Assembly (NCBI GenBank): GCA_040753075.1
Contig: JBFMHA010000034.1
Span: forward strand, 1-34,722
Reading direction: 5' to 3'
Origin: UBA6814 sp040753075
GTDB lineage: Bacteria > Desulfobacterota > Desulfovibrionia > Desulfovibrionales > Desulfovibrionaceae
DNA: 34,722 nucleotides
Numbering within the stretch: the stretch's first letter is position 1; each line of letters opens with the position of its first letter. Shown here piece after piece: positions 7,382 to 15,675 of this stretch. Under the pieces are notes generated by a model. That model had not been told where the DNA came from, ran no database searches, and was given only the letters and a program-made list of their open reading frames with translations. A program made the position numbers and the translations under genes.

Positions 7382-8776
7382 ATGATGCAGCTCTCTCTGG
7401 CCGAGATCGCCGCCGCCACCGGCGCATACGGGGACACCGAGTCCTCGTCCGAGCTCATGCTCGCGGGCGTGAGCACGGACAGCCGCACGGTGGAGCCCGG
7501 CCAGCTCTTCGTGTGCCTGCGCGGCGAACGTTTCGACGGGCACGCCTTCGCCCGGGATGCGGTGGCCAAGGGCGCGTCCGCGGTGCTGGCCGAGCGGCCC
7601 CTGCCCGAGGTCATGGGCCTGGTCCCGGTCATGGTGGCTCCCGACTCCCTGGCCGCCCTGGGCCGGCTGGCCGGCTTCTGGCGCGCCCGGACCCGGGCCA
7701 AGGTCGCGGCCCTGACCGGCAGCGCGGGCAAGACCACGGTCAAGGAGCTCCTGGCCGCGGCCCTGGCCGAGAGCGGGGCCACGGCCAAGACCCGGGGCAA
7801 CCTGAACAACCGCATCGGCGCGCCCATGACCATGCTGGCCTGCACCGGCCAGGAGCGGTTCTGGGTCCTGGAGCTGGGCATAAACTACAAGGGCGAGATG
7901 GCCGAGCTGGCCGGCGTGGTCCGGCCGGACCTGGCGGTGATCCACAACATCGGCCCGGCCCATCTGGAGGGCCTGGGCGACCTGGCGGGCGTGGCCCGGG
8001 AAAAGGCCTCGCTGCTGCGCTTCCTGGCCCCGGGCGGGGAGGCGGTGGTCAGCATGGACCACCCCCTGCTCTGGCAGGAGGCCCGGACCATCCTGGAGCG
8101 GCCGGTGGGCTTCTCCTGCCGGGGAAAGGACGCGGCCTACGCCGGCCGGGTCCTGGGCCGCGAGGGCCATCTCACCCGTTTCGGACTGCTCCTGGCCGGC
8201 GAGGAGCTGGAAGTGGCCCTGCCCCTGGTGGGCGCGCATTTCTGCGAGAACGTGCTGGCCGCGGCCGCGGCCGCGCACCGGCTGGGGGCCTCCGTGGAGC
8301 AGATCGGCCGGGGCCTGGCCCGCGCCGAATTGCCCGCGGGCCGCTTCCGCTGCGTGGAGACCCCGGGCGGTTGCGTGATCGACGACTCCTACAACGCCAA
8401 TCCCCTGTCCATGCGCGCCTCCCTGGACGCGGCCCGGGAGCTGGCCGGCGGCCGGCCCCTGGTGCTGGTCCTGGGCGAGATGCGGGAACTGGGCCCCTCC
8501 GCCCCGGCCGAGCACCGCGCCCTGGGCCGGGCGGTGGCCGCCTCGCCGGCCCGCGCCCTGTTCTGGCGGGGGGGGTATGGCGAGGACGTGCGGCAGGGCC
8601 TGGACAACGGCGGCTGGAAAGGGGTGTTCGCCACCGTGGACAGCGAGGCCGAACTGGCGTCGCGCCTGGACCGCCTGGGCCTGGAGGGACCGGTGATCCT
8701 GGTCAAGGCCTCGCGCTCCCTGGGACTGGACCGCTACGCCGCGGCGCTCGCGGCCGGCCGGAAAGGGGACGCCTAG
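7382..8776 (+). CDS. murF: UDP-MurNAc-pentapeptide synthetase MurF
   Basis: A 464-residue Mur ligase that joins D-Ala-D-Ala to UDP-MurNAc-tripeptide in the last cytoplasmic step. N-terminal 'VSTDSRTVEPGQLFVCLRG', the P-loop G113-SAGKT118, 'TRGNLNNRIGAPMTML', 'HNIGPAHLEGLG' and 'VIDDSYNANPLSMRASL' are hallmark MurF motifs. Two consecutive ATGs (7382, 7385) can start it; AGGAA at 7369-7373 suits either. The TAG stop is followed directly by the mraY ATG. There is no ddl in this cluster, so the D-Ala-D-Ala ligase must lie elsewhere in the genome. Confidence 0.96.
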   Translation: MMQLSLAEIAAATGAYGDTESSSELMLAGVSTDSRTVEPGQLFVCLRGERFDGHAFARDAVAKGASAVLAERPLPEVMGLVPVMVAPDSLAALGRLAGFWRARTRAKVAALTGSAGKTTVKELLAAALAESGATAKTRGNLNNRIGAPMTMLACTGQERFWVLELGINYKGEMAELAGVVRPDLAVIHNIGPAHLEGLGDLAGVAREKASLLRFLAPGGEAVVSMDHPLLWQEARTILERPVGFSCRGKDAAYAGRVLGREGHLTRFGLLLAGEELEVALPLVGAHFCENVLAAAAAAHRLGASVEQIGRGLARAELPAGRFRCVETPGGCVIDDSYNANPLSMRASLDAARELAGGRPLVLVLGEMRELGPSAPAEHRALGRAVAASPARALFWRGGYGEDVRQGLDNGGWKGVFATVDSEAELASRLDRLGLEGPVILVKASRSLGLDRYAAALAAGRKGDA

Positions 8777-9853
8777 ATGCTCTACCATCTGCTCTATCCC
8801 CTGCATACCGAGTTCGGGTTCCTGAACCTGTTCCGGTACATCACGTTCCGCTCGGTCTACGCCCTGCTCACCGCCCTGGCGCTCACCATCTTCTGCGGCC
8901 CGGCCTTCATCCGCTTCCTGCGCCGGCTCAAGTTCGGGCAGTACATCTCCGAGGACGTGGCCGCCCATCTGCAGAAGGCCGGCACCCCCACCATGGGCGG
9001 CCTGCTCATGGGCTTCGCCATCCTGGTCTCGGTGCTCCTCTGGGGCGACCTGACCAACGTGTACGTCTGGCTGGCCCTGCTGGTGTTCGTTGGCTTCGGC
9101 CTGGTGGGCTTCGCCGACGACTACGTAAAGGTGGTCAAGAAGCAGAACAAGGGCCTGTCCGCGCGCAGCAAGTTCCTGCTCCAGATGCTGGTGGCCGCGG
9201 TGGCCATGGTGCTCCTGGTGCAGCAGCCGGCCTACAGCACGGTCCTGTCCCTGCCCTTCCTCAAGGGCGTCCGGCCGGACCTGGGCTGGCTCTACGTGCC
9301 CTTCGCGGTCCTGGTCATGGTGGGCGCATCCAACGGGGTGAACCTCACCGACGGCCTGGACGGCCTGGCCATCGGGCCGTCCATCGTGGCCGGGGCCTGC
9401 TTCGCCATCTTCGTCTACGCCGCGGGCCACGCGGACATCGCCCGCTATCTCCAGATCACGCCCATCGCCGGGGTGGGCGAGGTCACGGTGTTCTGCGGCG
9501 CCCTGGTGGGCGCGGGCATGGGCTTCCTCTGGTTCAACGCCTATCCCGCCCAGGTGTTCATGGGCGACGTGGGCTCCCTGTCCATCGGCGGGGCGCTCGG
9601 CTTCATCGCCGTGCTCTGCAAGCAGGAGCTGGTCCTGCTCATCGTGGGCGGGCTGTTCGTGGTGGAGACCCTCTCGGTGATCCTTCAGGTGGGCTACTTC
9701 AAGGTGAGCGGCGGCAAGCGCATCTTCCGCATGGCCCCGCTGCACCACCACTTCGAGCTGAAGGGCATTCCCGAGTCCAAGATCATCATCCGGTTCTGGA
9801 TCCTCTCCATCGTGCTCGCGCTGCTGGCGCTCAGCACGCTGAAGATCCGCTGA
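8777..9853 (+). CDS. mraY: Phospho-MurNAc-pentapeptide transferase MraY
   Basis: A 358-residue polytopic membrane enzyme that transfers phospho-MurNAc-pentapeptide to undecaprenyl phosphate, making lipid I. It has about ten hydrophobic helices with the catalytic loops intact: 'GTPTMGGLLMG', the metal-binding 'FADDYVKVVKKQNKGL', 'NLTDGLDGLAIGP', 'AYPAQVFMGDVGSL' and the HHH loop 'MAPLHHHFELKGIPE'. Length is standard. The ATG directly follows the murF stop codon with no gap, so initiation probably depends on translation of murF. murD begins 11 nt downstream. Confidence 0.97.
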   Translation: MLYHLLYPLHTEFGFLNLFRYITFRSVYALLTALALTIFCGPAFIRFLRRLKFGQYISEDVAAHLQKAGTPTMGGLLMGFAILVSVLLWGDLTNVYVWLALLVFVGFGLVGFADDYVKVVKKQNKGLSARSKFLLQMLVAAVAMVLLVQQPAYSTVLSLPFLKGVRPDLGWLYVPFAVLVMVGASNGVNLTDGLDGLAIGPSIVAGACFAIFVYAAGHADIARYLQITPIAGVGEVTVFCGALVGAGMGFLWFNAYPAQVFMGDVGSLSIGGALGFIAVLCKQELVLLIVGGLFVVETLSVILQVGYFKVSGGKRIFRMAPLHHHFELKGIPESKIIIRFWILSIVLALLALSTLKIR

Positions 9854-9864
9854 AGGGGAAGGGC

Positions 9865-11175
9865 ATGATCAAGCCGGTGCGCATCGAGGAAGTGCCTGCG
9901 GAGAGGCGGCTGGACGGCTGCCGGGCCGCCGTGGTCGGGGCCGGGGCGTCGGGCCGGGCCGCGGTTCGGCTGCTCTGCGCCCTGGGCGCCAGCGTGCGCC
10001 TGCTGGAAAAGGACCCGGCCAAGGTGGACCGCGACTTCGCGAGCCTGTGCCGGGAGCGCCGGATCACGGTGGAGTACGGAGACCACATCGCGGAGCATTT
10101 CACGGGCCTGGACGTGGTGGTCCTGTCCCCCGGGGTCAAGGCCCGGGACATCAGGCCCCTGCTGCCGTCCGAGAACCCGCCCGAGATCATGGCCGAACTG
10201 GAGCTGGCCGGCCGCTACGTGAACGCGCCCATCCTGGCCATCACCGGAACCAACGGCAAGAGCACCACCACCGCCCTGGCCGGCCACGTCCTGGCCCACG
10301 CCGGACTCAAGGTCTTCGCCGGCGGGAACCTGGGCGTTCCCCTGTCCGAGCTGGCCCTGTCCGGAGAGAAGGTGGACGCGGCGGTGGTGGAGGTCTCCAG
10401 CTTCCAGGCCCAGGGCCTGTCCACTTTCCGGCCGTCGGTGTCGGTGCTGCTGAACTTCGCCCCGGACCACATGGACTGGCACCAGGACATGGAGGAGTAC
10501 CTGACGGCCAAGCTCAACCTCTTCGCCCGGATGCATCCGGAGGATCTGGCCATCCTTCCCGAGTCCATGCGCGAGGAGCTGGACCGGAGGGACTTCACCC
10601 GGGCTCGCCGGGAATACTTCCGGTCCATCGACCGCTTCGAGTGCGAACTCCTGCCCGGGGAGCACAACCAGGCCAACATGGAGGCCGCATACCAGGCATG
10701 CCGTCGCTTCGGGCTGGAGGAGCGGGACTTCCGCGAGGCCCTGGGCAGCTTCGCTCCGCTGCCGCACCGGCTGCAGGCCGTGGCCGAGAAGCGGGGGGTG
10801 CTCTTCGTGGACGACTCCAAGGCCACCACCGTGGACGCCATGGAGGCCGCGCTCAAGAGCTACGACCGGCCGCTCCTGCTCCTGGCCGGGGGGGTCTACA
10901 AGGGCGGCGACCTGGCGGCCCTGGCCCCGCTCCTGAAGCGCAAGGTGCGCTACGTGTGCCTGTTCGGGGCCAGCCGGGAGGTGTTCGAGGCCGCCTGGTC
11001 GAAGCACCTGCCCGTGAAATGGGAGCCGGACATGGAGAGCGCGGTGCGCCGGCTCTTCGCCATGGCCAAGAAGGGCGACGTGATCCTCCTGTCCCCGGCC
11101 ACGGCCAGCTTCGACCTGTACGCCAACTACAAGGAGCGCGGGAACCATTTCCGGCGCATCGCGGAGGCGCTGTGA
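9865..11175 (+). CDS. murD: UDP-MurNAc-L-Ala:D-Glu ligase MurD
   Basis: A 436-residue cytoplasmic ligase that adds D-glutamate to UDP-MurNAc-L-Ala. The N-terminal Rossmann-like UDP domain has 'AAVVGAGASGRAAVRLL'; 'VVLSPGV' follows; the P-loop is G128-TNGKS133; then 'GGNLGVPLSE', 'EVSSFQAQGL', 'FAPDHMDWH', 'LPHRLQAV', 'VDDSKATTVDA' and the C-terminal 'LLSPATASFDLYANYKERG'. All are classical MurD motifs. The ATG at 9865 has AAGGGGAAGGG immediately upstream, formed by the region after the mraY stop. Its stop overlaps the ftsW GTG as GTGA. Confidence 0.96.
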   Translation: MIKPVRIEEVPAERRLDGCRAAVVGAGASGRAAVRLLCALGASVRLLEKDPAKVDRDFASLCRERRITVEYGDHIAEHFTGLDVVVLSPGVKARDIRPLLPSENPPEIMAELELAGRYVNAPILAITGTNGKSTTTALAGHVLAHAGLKVFAGGNLGVPLSELALSGEKVDAAVVEVSSFQAQGLSTFRPSVSVLLNFAPDHMDWHQDMEEYLTAKLNLFARMHPEDLAILPESMREELDRRDFTRARREYFRSIDRFECELLPGEHNQANMEAAYQACRRFGLEERDFREALGSFAPLPHRLQAVAEKRGVLFVDDSKATTVDAMEAALKSYDRPLLLLAGGVYKGGDLAALAPLLKRKVRYVCLFGASREVFEAAWSKHLPVKWEPDMESAVRRLFAMAKKGDVILLSPATASFDLYANYKERGNHFRRIAEAL

Positions 11176-12293
11176 GCGAGGCGCGGGCCAAGGCCGCGGA
11201 ACTGGACCGCAGCCTGGACATGGTGCTTCTGGCCATGGTCCTCTTCCTGCTCGCCTTCGGCGTGGTCATGGTCCTGTCCGCCTCCGGGATCATGGCCGAG
11301 AAGTTCTGGGGCGACAAATACTTCTTCTTCAAGCGCCAGGTCCTCTACGCCCTGGCCGGACTGGCCGCCCTGGCCGGGGCCTACGCCGCGCCCCGGGAGT
11401 TCTGGTATCGCCACACCTACGTCTGGCTGCTGCTGGCCTTCGCGCTCCTGGCGGTCACCCTGGTCCCGGGGATCGGGGTCGAGGCCGGCGGCGCGCGGCG
11501 CTGGCTGCGCCTGGGCTCGTTCTCCATCCAGCCCCTGGAGCCGGCCAAGGTGGCCCTGGTCTTCTACCTGGCCTACTTCTTCAGCTCCAAGCAGGACAAG
11601 GTGCGGACCTTCAGCGTGGGCTTCCTGCCGCCGGTGGCCATGACCGGGGCCATGTGCCTGCTGCTCCTGGCTCAGCCGGACTTCGGCGGCGCGGTGCTCA
11701 TGGCCGGCATCCTCTTCCTCATGAGCCTGGTGGGCGGGGCCCGTTTCCTCTACCTGGGCTCCTCGCTGCTCCTGGGCCTGGCCGGGGCCTGGGCCCTGGT
11801 GGTGTCCTCGCCCTACCGCTTCAAGCGCCTGGCCGCCTTCCTGGACCCCTTCGAGAACGCCCGCACCGTGGGCTACCAGATCGTCCAGTCCCTGTACGCC
11901 TTCGGATCGGGCGGGGTGACCGGGGCCGGGCTCGGCGCGGGCCGGCAGAAGCTCCTGTTCCTGCCCGAGGCGCACAACGACTTCATCATGGCCGTGGCCG
12001 GGGAGGAACTGGGCTTCCTGGGCATGACCCTGTTCTTCATCTGCATGGGCGCGCTCCTGTGGCGGGCCTTCGCCGTGGCCCTGCGCCAGAAGGAGGACCG
12101 GGACCGCTTCCTGGGCACGGGCATGGCCATCGTCCTCTGCCTGGGCGCGGTGCTGAACATGGCCGTGGTCCTGGGCGCGGCCCCGCCCAAGGGCGTGCCC
12201 ATGCCCTTCGTGAGCTACGGCGGCAGCCACGTGGTGGTGGCCTGCTTCTGCGCCGGCATCCTGCTCAACCTGTCCAAGGGGGAGAAGGCCTGA
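11172..12293 (+). CDS. ftsW: Division-specific peptidoglycan glycosyltransferase FtsW (SEDS)
   Basis: A 373-residue SEDS-family membrane protein with about ten transmembrane helices, which polymerises lipid II at the septum with FtsI as its partner. Diagnostic motifs: 'GGARRWLRLGSFSIQPLEPAKVAL' region (GARRWL and QPxE/AK), 'AQPDFGGAVLM', 'GYQIVQSLYAFGSGGVTGAG', 'LPEAHNDFIMAVAGEELGF' and 'PMPFVSYGGSHVVV'. In the QPSE box Leu replaces Ser, and the last box has GGSH rather than the more common GGSS; both are mild variants. The GTG at 11172 overlaps the murD stop, with GGAGG at 11163-11167 as the SD. Its TGA overlaps the murG ATG (TGATG). FtsW rather than RodA is inferred from position in the cluster. 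Confidence 0.95.
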   Translation: MSEARAKAAELDRSLDMVLLAMVLFLLAFGVVMVLSASGIMAEKFWGDKYFFFKRQVLYALAGLAALAGAYAAPREFWYRHTYVWLLLAFALLAVTLVPGIGVEAGGARRWLRLGSFSIQPLEPAKVALVFYLAYFFSSKQDKVRTFSVGFLPPVAMTGAMCLLLLAQPDFGGAVLMAGILFLMSLVGGARFLYLGSSLLLGLAGAWALVVSSPYRFKRLAAFLDPFENARTVGYQIVQSLYAFGSGGVTGAGLGAGRQKLLFLPEAHNDFIMAVAGEELGFLGMTLFFICMGALLWRAFAVALRQKEDRDRFLGTGMAIVLCLGAVLNMAVVLGAAPPKGVPMPFVSYGGSHVVVACFCAGILLNLSKGEKA

Positions 12294-13393
12294 TGCAGCG
12301 CCTGGTCATCACCACCGGCGGCACCGGAGGCCACGTGTTCCCGGCCCTGTCCGTGGCCCAGGAGCTGGTCGCCCGCCATCCCCGGCTCCAGGTCCTCTTC
12401 GTGGGCGGCTCCCACGGCAAGGAGGCGGACTACGCGGCCAAGGCCGGGTTCGATTTCGTGGGCCTGCCGGTGCGGGGAGTCATGGGCCGCGGCCTGGCCG
12501 CCGCGGGCGCGCTCCTGGGCCTGGCCGTCTCCACGGCGAGGGCCCTTTCCGTGCTGCGCAAGTTCCGGCCCCAGGCGGTGGTGGGATTCGGGGGGTACGC
12601 CTCGTTCCCGTCGGTGGCCGCGGCGGCCCTGCTCGGCCTGCCCCGGGCGGTGCACGAGCAGAACGCCCTGCCGGGCCTGGCCAACCGGATGCTGGGCATG
12701 CTCGCCCAGCGCGTGTTCCTGACCCATCCCGACCGGCAGCGCTGCTTCGACCCCTCCAAGGCCGCGCTCACCGGCAACCCGGTGCGCCGGGACATCCTGG
12801 CCCTGGCCGGCGCCTTTGCCGAGCCGGAGCGGGAGCCCGCCACCCGGAGGGTGCTGGTGGTGGGAGGCAGCCAGGGGGCGCGGGCGATGAACGACGCGGT
12901 GGCCGCGGCGGCCGGGGACATGGCGTCCCTGGGCATGGAGCTCTGGCACGGCACGGGCGAGCTGGACTACGCCCGCATCCGCGAGGGGTACGCCGCGGCC
13001 GGGCTCCTGGACGCCGGCGTGAAGGTCGCCCCCTTCATCGAGGACATGGCCGCGGCCTACGCCTGGGCCGACCTGGTCCTGTGCCGGGCCGGGGCCTCCA
13101 CCGTGGCCGAGGTGGCCGCCCTGGGCAAGCCGGCGGTGCTGGTGCCCTTCCCCTTCGCCACCCACAACCACCAACTGGAGAACGCCCGCACCCTGGCCGA
13201 CCCCGGCGGCGCGGTGCTGCTCACCCAGGAGCAGCTCGTGCGCACCGACCTGGCCCGGTTCCTGGACGGGGTGTTCTCGATCCCCGGCCGGCTGCGGGAC
13301 ATGGCCCTGGCCGCGCGGGCCGCGGCCCGGCCCGAGGCCGCCGCCCGCATCGCCGCCGAAATCGAAGCCCTGGCCGCGGGGCATAAGGCGTAG
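12293..13393 (+). CDS. murG: Lipid II synthase MurG (GlcNAc transferase)
   Basis: A 366-residue GT28-family peripheral membrane enzyme that adds GlcNAc from UDP-GlcNAc to lipid I, giving lipid II. The N-terminal glycine loop is G9-GTGGH14 ('TTGGTGGHVFPALSVAQEL'); further motifs are 'VVGFGGYASFPSVAAA', 'HEQNALPGLANRML', 'LTGNPVR', 'VLVVGGSQGARAMND', 'PFIEDMAAAYAWADLVLCRAG' and 'STVAEVAALGKPAVLVPFP', followed by 'ATHNHQLENARTL'. Length and motif order are normal. The ATG shares a base with the ftsW stop. murC starts 3 nt after its TAG stop. Confidence 0.97.
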   Translation: MQRLVITTGGTGGHVFPALSVAQELVARHPRLQVLFVGGSHGKEADYAAKAGFDFVGLPVRGVMGRGLAAAGALLGLAVSTARALSVLRKFRPQAVVGFGGYASFPSVAAAALLGLPRAVHEQNALPGLANRMLGMLAQRVFLTHPDRQRCFDPSKAALTGNPVRRDILALAGAFAEPEREPATRRVLVVGGSQGARAMNDAVAAAAGDMASLGMELWHGTGELDYARIREGYAAAGLLDAGVKVAPFIEDMAAAYAWADLVLCRAGASTVAEVAALGKPAVLVPFPFATHNHQLENARTLADPGGAVLLTQEQLVRTDLARFLDGVFSIPGRLRDMALAARAAARPEAAARIAAEIEALAAGHKA

Positions 13394-13396
13394 AGA

Positions 13397-14785
13397 ATGA
13401 AGAACAAGATCAAGAAGATCCATATGGTGGGCATCGGCGGCTCGGGCATGAACGGCATCGCCGAGGTGCTCCTCAACCTGGGCTACGAGGTCTCGGGCTC
13501 GGACCTGGCCGACGGGGCGGTGACCCGGCGGCTTTCCTCCCTCGGCGCGAGCATCGCGGTGGGGCACCGGGCCGAGAACCTGGGCGACGCCGACGTGCTG
13601 GTCAAGTCCACGGCCGTGGCCAAGGACAATCCCGAGGTGACGGCCGCCCGGGAGCGGGGCATCCCGGTCATCCCCCGGGCCGAGATGCTGGCCGAGCTCA
13701 TGCGCCTGAAGACCGGCATCGCGGTGGCCGGCACCCACGGCAAGACCACCACCACCTCGCTCCTGGCCACCATCTTCATGACCGCGGGCTACGATCCCAC
13801 GGTCATCATCGGCGGCCGGCTGAACGCCTACGGCGTCAACGCGGTGCTGGGCCAGGGCGAGTACCTCATCGCCGAGGCCGACGAGTCCGACGGCTCCTTC
13901 CTCTGCCTCACGCCCATCGTCACCGTGGTCACCAACGTGGACGCCGACCACCTGGATTTCTACCCGGACCTGGAGGCCATCAAGGCGAGCTTCGTGACCT
14001 TCATGAACGCGGTGCCCTTCTACGGCCTGAACGTGGTCTGCCTGGACGACCCGGTGCTCCGGGAGATCCTGCCCCAGGTCAACCGGCCCATGCTCACCTA
14101 CGGCCTGGGCCCGGACGCGGACCTGCGCGGGGAGATCGTGTCCTGCGAGGCCGAGAGCTGCTTCAACGTGACCCTGCGCGGCGAGCCCTGGGGCTTCGTG
14201 GAGTTGACCCAGCCCGGCCGCCACAACGTGCTCAACGCCCTGGGCGCCATCGGGGTGTGCATCGAGGCGGGCCTGCCCAAGGAGGCGGTGCTCAAGGGCC
14301 TCAAGGAGTTCGGCGGGGTGGGACGGCGCTTCGAGCGCAAGGGGGAGCGGTCCGGGGTGCTGGTGGTGGACGACTACGGCCACCATCCCCGGGAGCTGGA
14401 GGAGACCATGCGCACCGCGCGCCAGGTCTACCCCGGCCGGCGGCTGGTGGTGGCCTTCCAGCCGCACCGCTTCACCCGCACCCGGGCCCTGTTCGGGGAT
14501 TTCTGCAAGGTCTTCGAGCTGGCGGACAAGCTGCTCCTCACCGAGATCTACCCGGCCAGCGAGGCCCCCATTCCCGGGGTTTCGGGCCAGAGCCTGGCCC
14601 AGGGCATCCGCCAGGTCTCCCGCACCGACGTGGAGTACTTCCCGGATTTCGCCGCGCTCACCGCGGCCCTGCCCGGCGTGCTCCGGGACGGGGACGTGTT
14701 CCTGACCATGGGCGCGGGCAACATCTGGCAGGTGGGCGTGGCCTGGCTGGAGGGCGGAGCCAAACTGGAGGGGAGGACCGCGTAA
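13397..14785 (+). CDS. murC: UDP-MurNAc:L-alanine ligase MurC
   Basis: A 462-residue Mur ligase that starts the stem peptide by adding L-Ala to UDP-MurNAc. 'HMVGIGGSGMNGIAEVL' forms the N-terminal nucleotide loop; 'VKSTAV' follows; the ATP P-loop is G112-THGKT117 ('VAGTHGKTTTTSLLA'); then 'IAEADESDGSFL', 'TNVDADHLDFY', 'GVGRRFERKG', 'VVDDYGHHPRELEETM' and 'AFQPHRFTRTRAL', all characteristic of MurC. The ATG at 13397 has only a weak upstream purine run (AGAGA), which fits coupling to murG. The TAA stop overlaps the murB ATG (TAATG). Confidence 0.97.
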   Translation: MKNKIKKIHMVGIGGSGMNGIAEVLLNLGYEVSGSDLADGAVTRRLSSLGASIAVGHRAENLGDADVLVKSTAVAKDNPEVTAARERGIPVIPRAEMLAELMRLKTGIAVAGTHGKTTTTSLLATIFMTAGYDPTVIIGGRLNAYGVNAVLGQGEYLIAEADESDGSFLCLTPIVTVVTNVDADHLDFYPDLEAIKASFVTFMNAVPFYGLNVVCLDDPVLREILPQVNRPMLTYGLGPDADLRGEIVSCEAESCFNVTLRGEPWGFVELTQPGRHNVLNALGAIGVCIEAGLPKEAVLKGLKEFGGVGRRFERKGERSGVLVVDDYGHHPRELEETMRTARQVYPGRRLVVAFQPHRFTRTRALFGDFCKVFELADKLLLTEIYPASEAPIPGVSGQSLAQGIRQVSRTDVEYFPDFAALTAALPGVLRDGDVFLTMGAGNIWQVGVAWLEGGAKLEGRTA

Positions 14786-15675
14786 TGGCCCTGGCCGTGC
14801 ATCCCGGACCGGCGCTCAGCGAGCGCACCACCCTGCGCCTGGGCGGACCCGCCCTGGCCGAGGTGGTCTTGTCCCGGGTGGACGACGCCGCCGACCTGGC
14901 CGGCGTGCTCTCCGGCCTGGGCGGCCGGCCGGTGGTCCTGGGCCGCGGCAGCAACGTGCTGGCCGCGGACGGGCCCCTGCCCCTGGTCCTGGTGCGGCCG
15001 GCCGGCGAGCCCGCTCCCCGGGTGGTGCGCTGGCTTTCCGCCGAGGTGGTGGTCCGGGCCGAGGCCGGGACCGGCCTGCCCAAGCTCCTGGGCTTCGCCA
15101 GGGCCGAGGGATTCTCCGGGATGGAGGGCCTCACCGGCATCCCGGGCAGCGTGGGCGGCGCGGTGGCCATGAACGCCGGGTCCTACGGCTGCGAGACCGG
15201 GTCGGTCCTGCACCGGGTCCTGGTCCATTCCGAGCGCTTCGGCCTGGACTGGCGGGGCCGGGAACAGGTGGAGACCGGGTACCGGCGTTTCGCGCCCTAT
15301 CCCGGCGCCGATCCCGGGTTGTGGCTGGTCCTGGCCGCGGAGTTCGCCCTGCGCCGGGACGACCCTGCGGCGGTGGGGCGGCGCATGAAGGAGACCTTCG
15401 CCAAGAAGGCGGCCACCCAGCCGCTGACCGCCCACACCGCGGGCTGCGTGTTCAAGAATCCGGCCGGCGAGAGCGCGGGCCGGCTGCTGGACGCCTGCGG
15501 CTTCAAGGGCAAACGGGTTGGCGGCATGGGATTTTCGCCCAAGCACGCAAATTTCATGGAGAACCTTGGAGGAGGAGCCGCCGTCCAGGCCCTGGAGCTG
15601 ATTGCTCAGGCCCGGGCCGCGGTGAGGGAGCGCTACGGCCTGGACCTGGATCTGGAGGTGAAGCTGTGGCCGTGA
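14785..15675 (+). CDS. murB: UDP-N-acetylenolpyruvoylglucosamine reductase MurB (type II)
   Basis: A 296-residue FAD enzyme that reduces enolpyruvyl-UDP-GlcNAc to UDP-MurNAc with NADPH. FAD-binding motifs: 'ERTTLRLGGPA', 'VLGRGSNVLAADG', 'GMEGLTGIPGSVGGAVAMNAGSYG' region and 'TGYRRFAPYPG'. The proton-donor loop reads 'TAGCVFKNPAG', placing Cys221 where Ser is found in the E. coli enzyme. 'SPKHANFMENLGGG' and a terminal 'LEVKLWP' complete the fold. The length and the absence of the long Tyr-loop insertion indicate the shorter type II form. The ATG at 14785 overlaps the murC stop; the stop overlaps the ftsQ start region. Confidence 0.95.
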   Translation: MALAVHPGPALSERTTLRLGGPALAEVVLSRVDDAADLAGVLSGLGGRPVVLGRGSNVLAADGPLPLVLVRPAGEPAPRVVRWLSAEVVVRAEAGTGLPKLLGFARAEGFSGMEGLTGIPGSVGGAVAMNAGSYGCETGSVLHRVLVHSERFGLDWRGREQVETGYRRFAPYPGADPGLWLVLAAEFALRRDDPAAVGRRMKETFAKKAATQPLTAHTAGCVFKNPAGESAGRLLDACGFKGKRVGGMGFSPKHANFMENLGGGAAVQALELIAQARAAVRERYGLDLDLEVKLWP

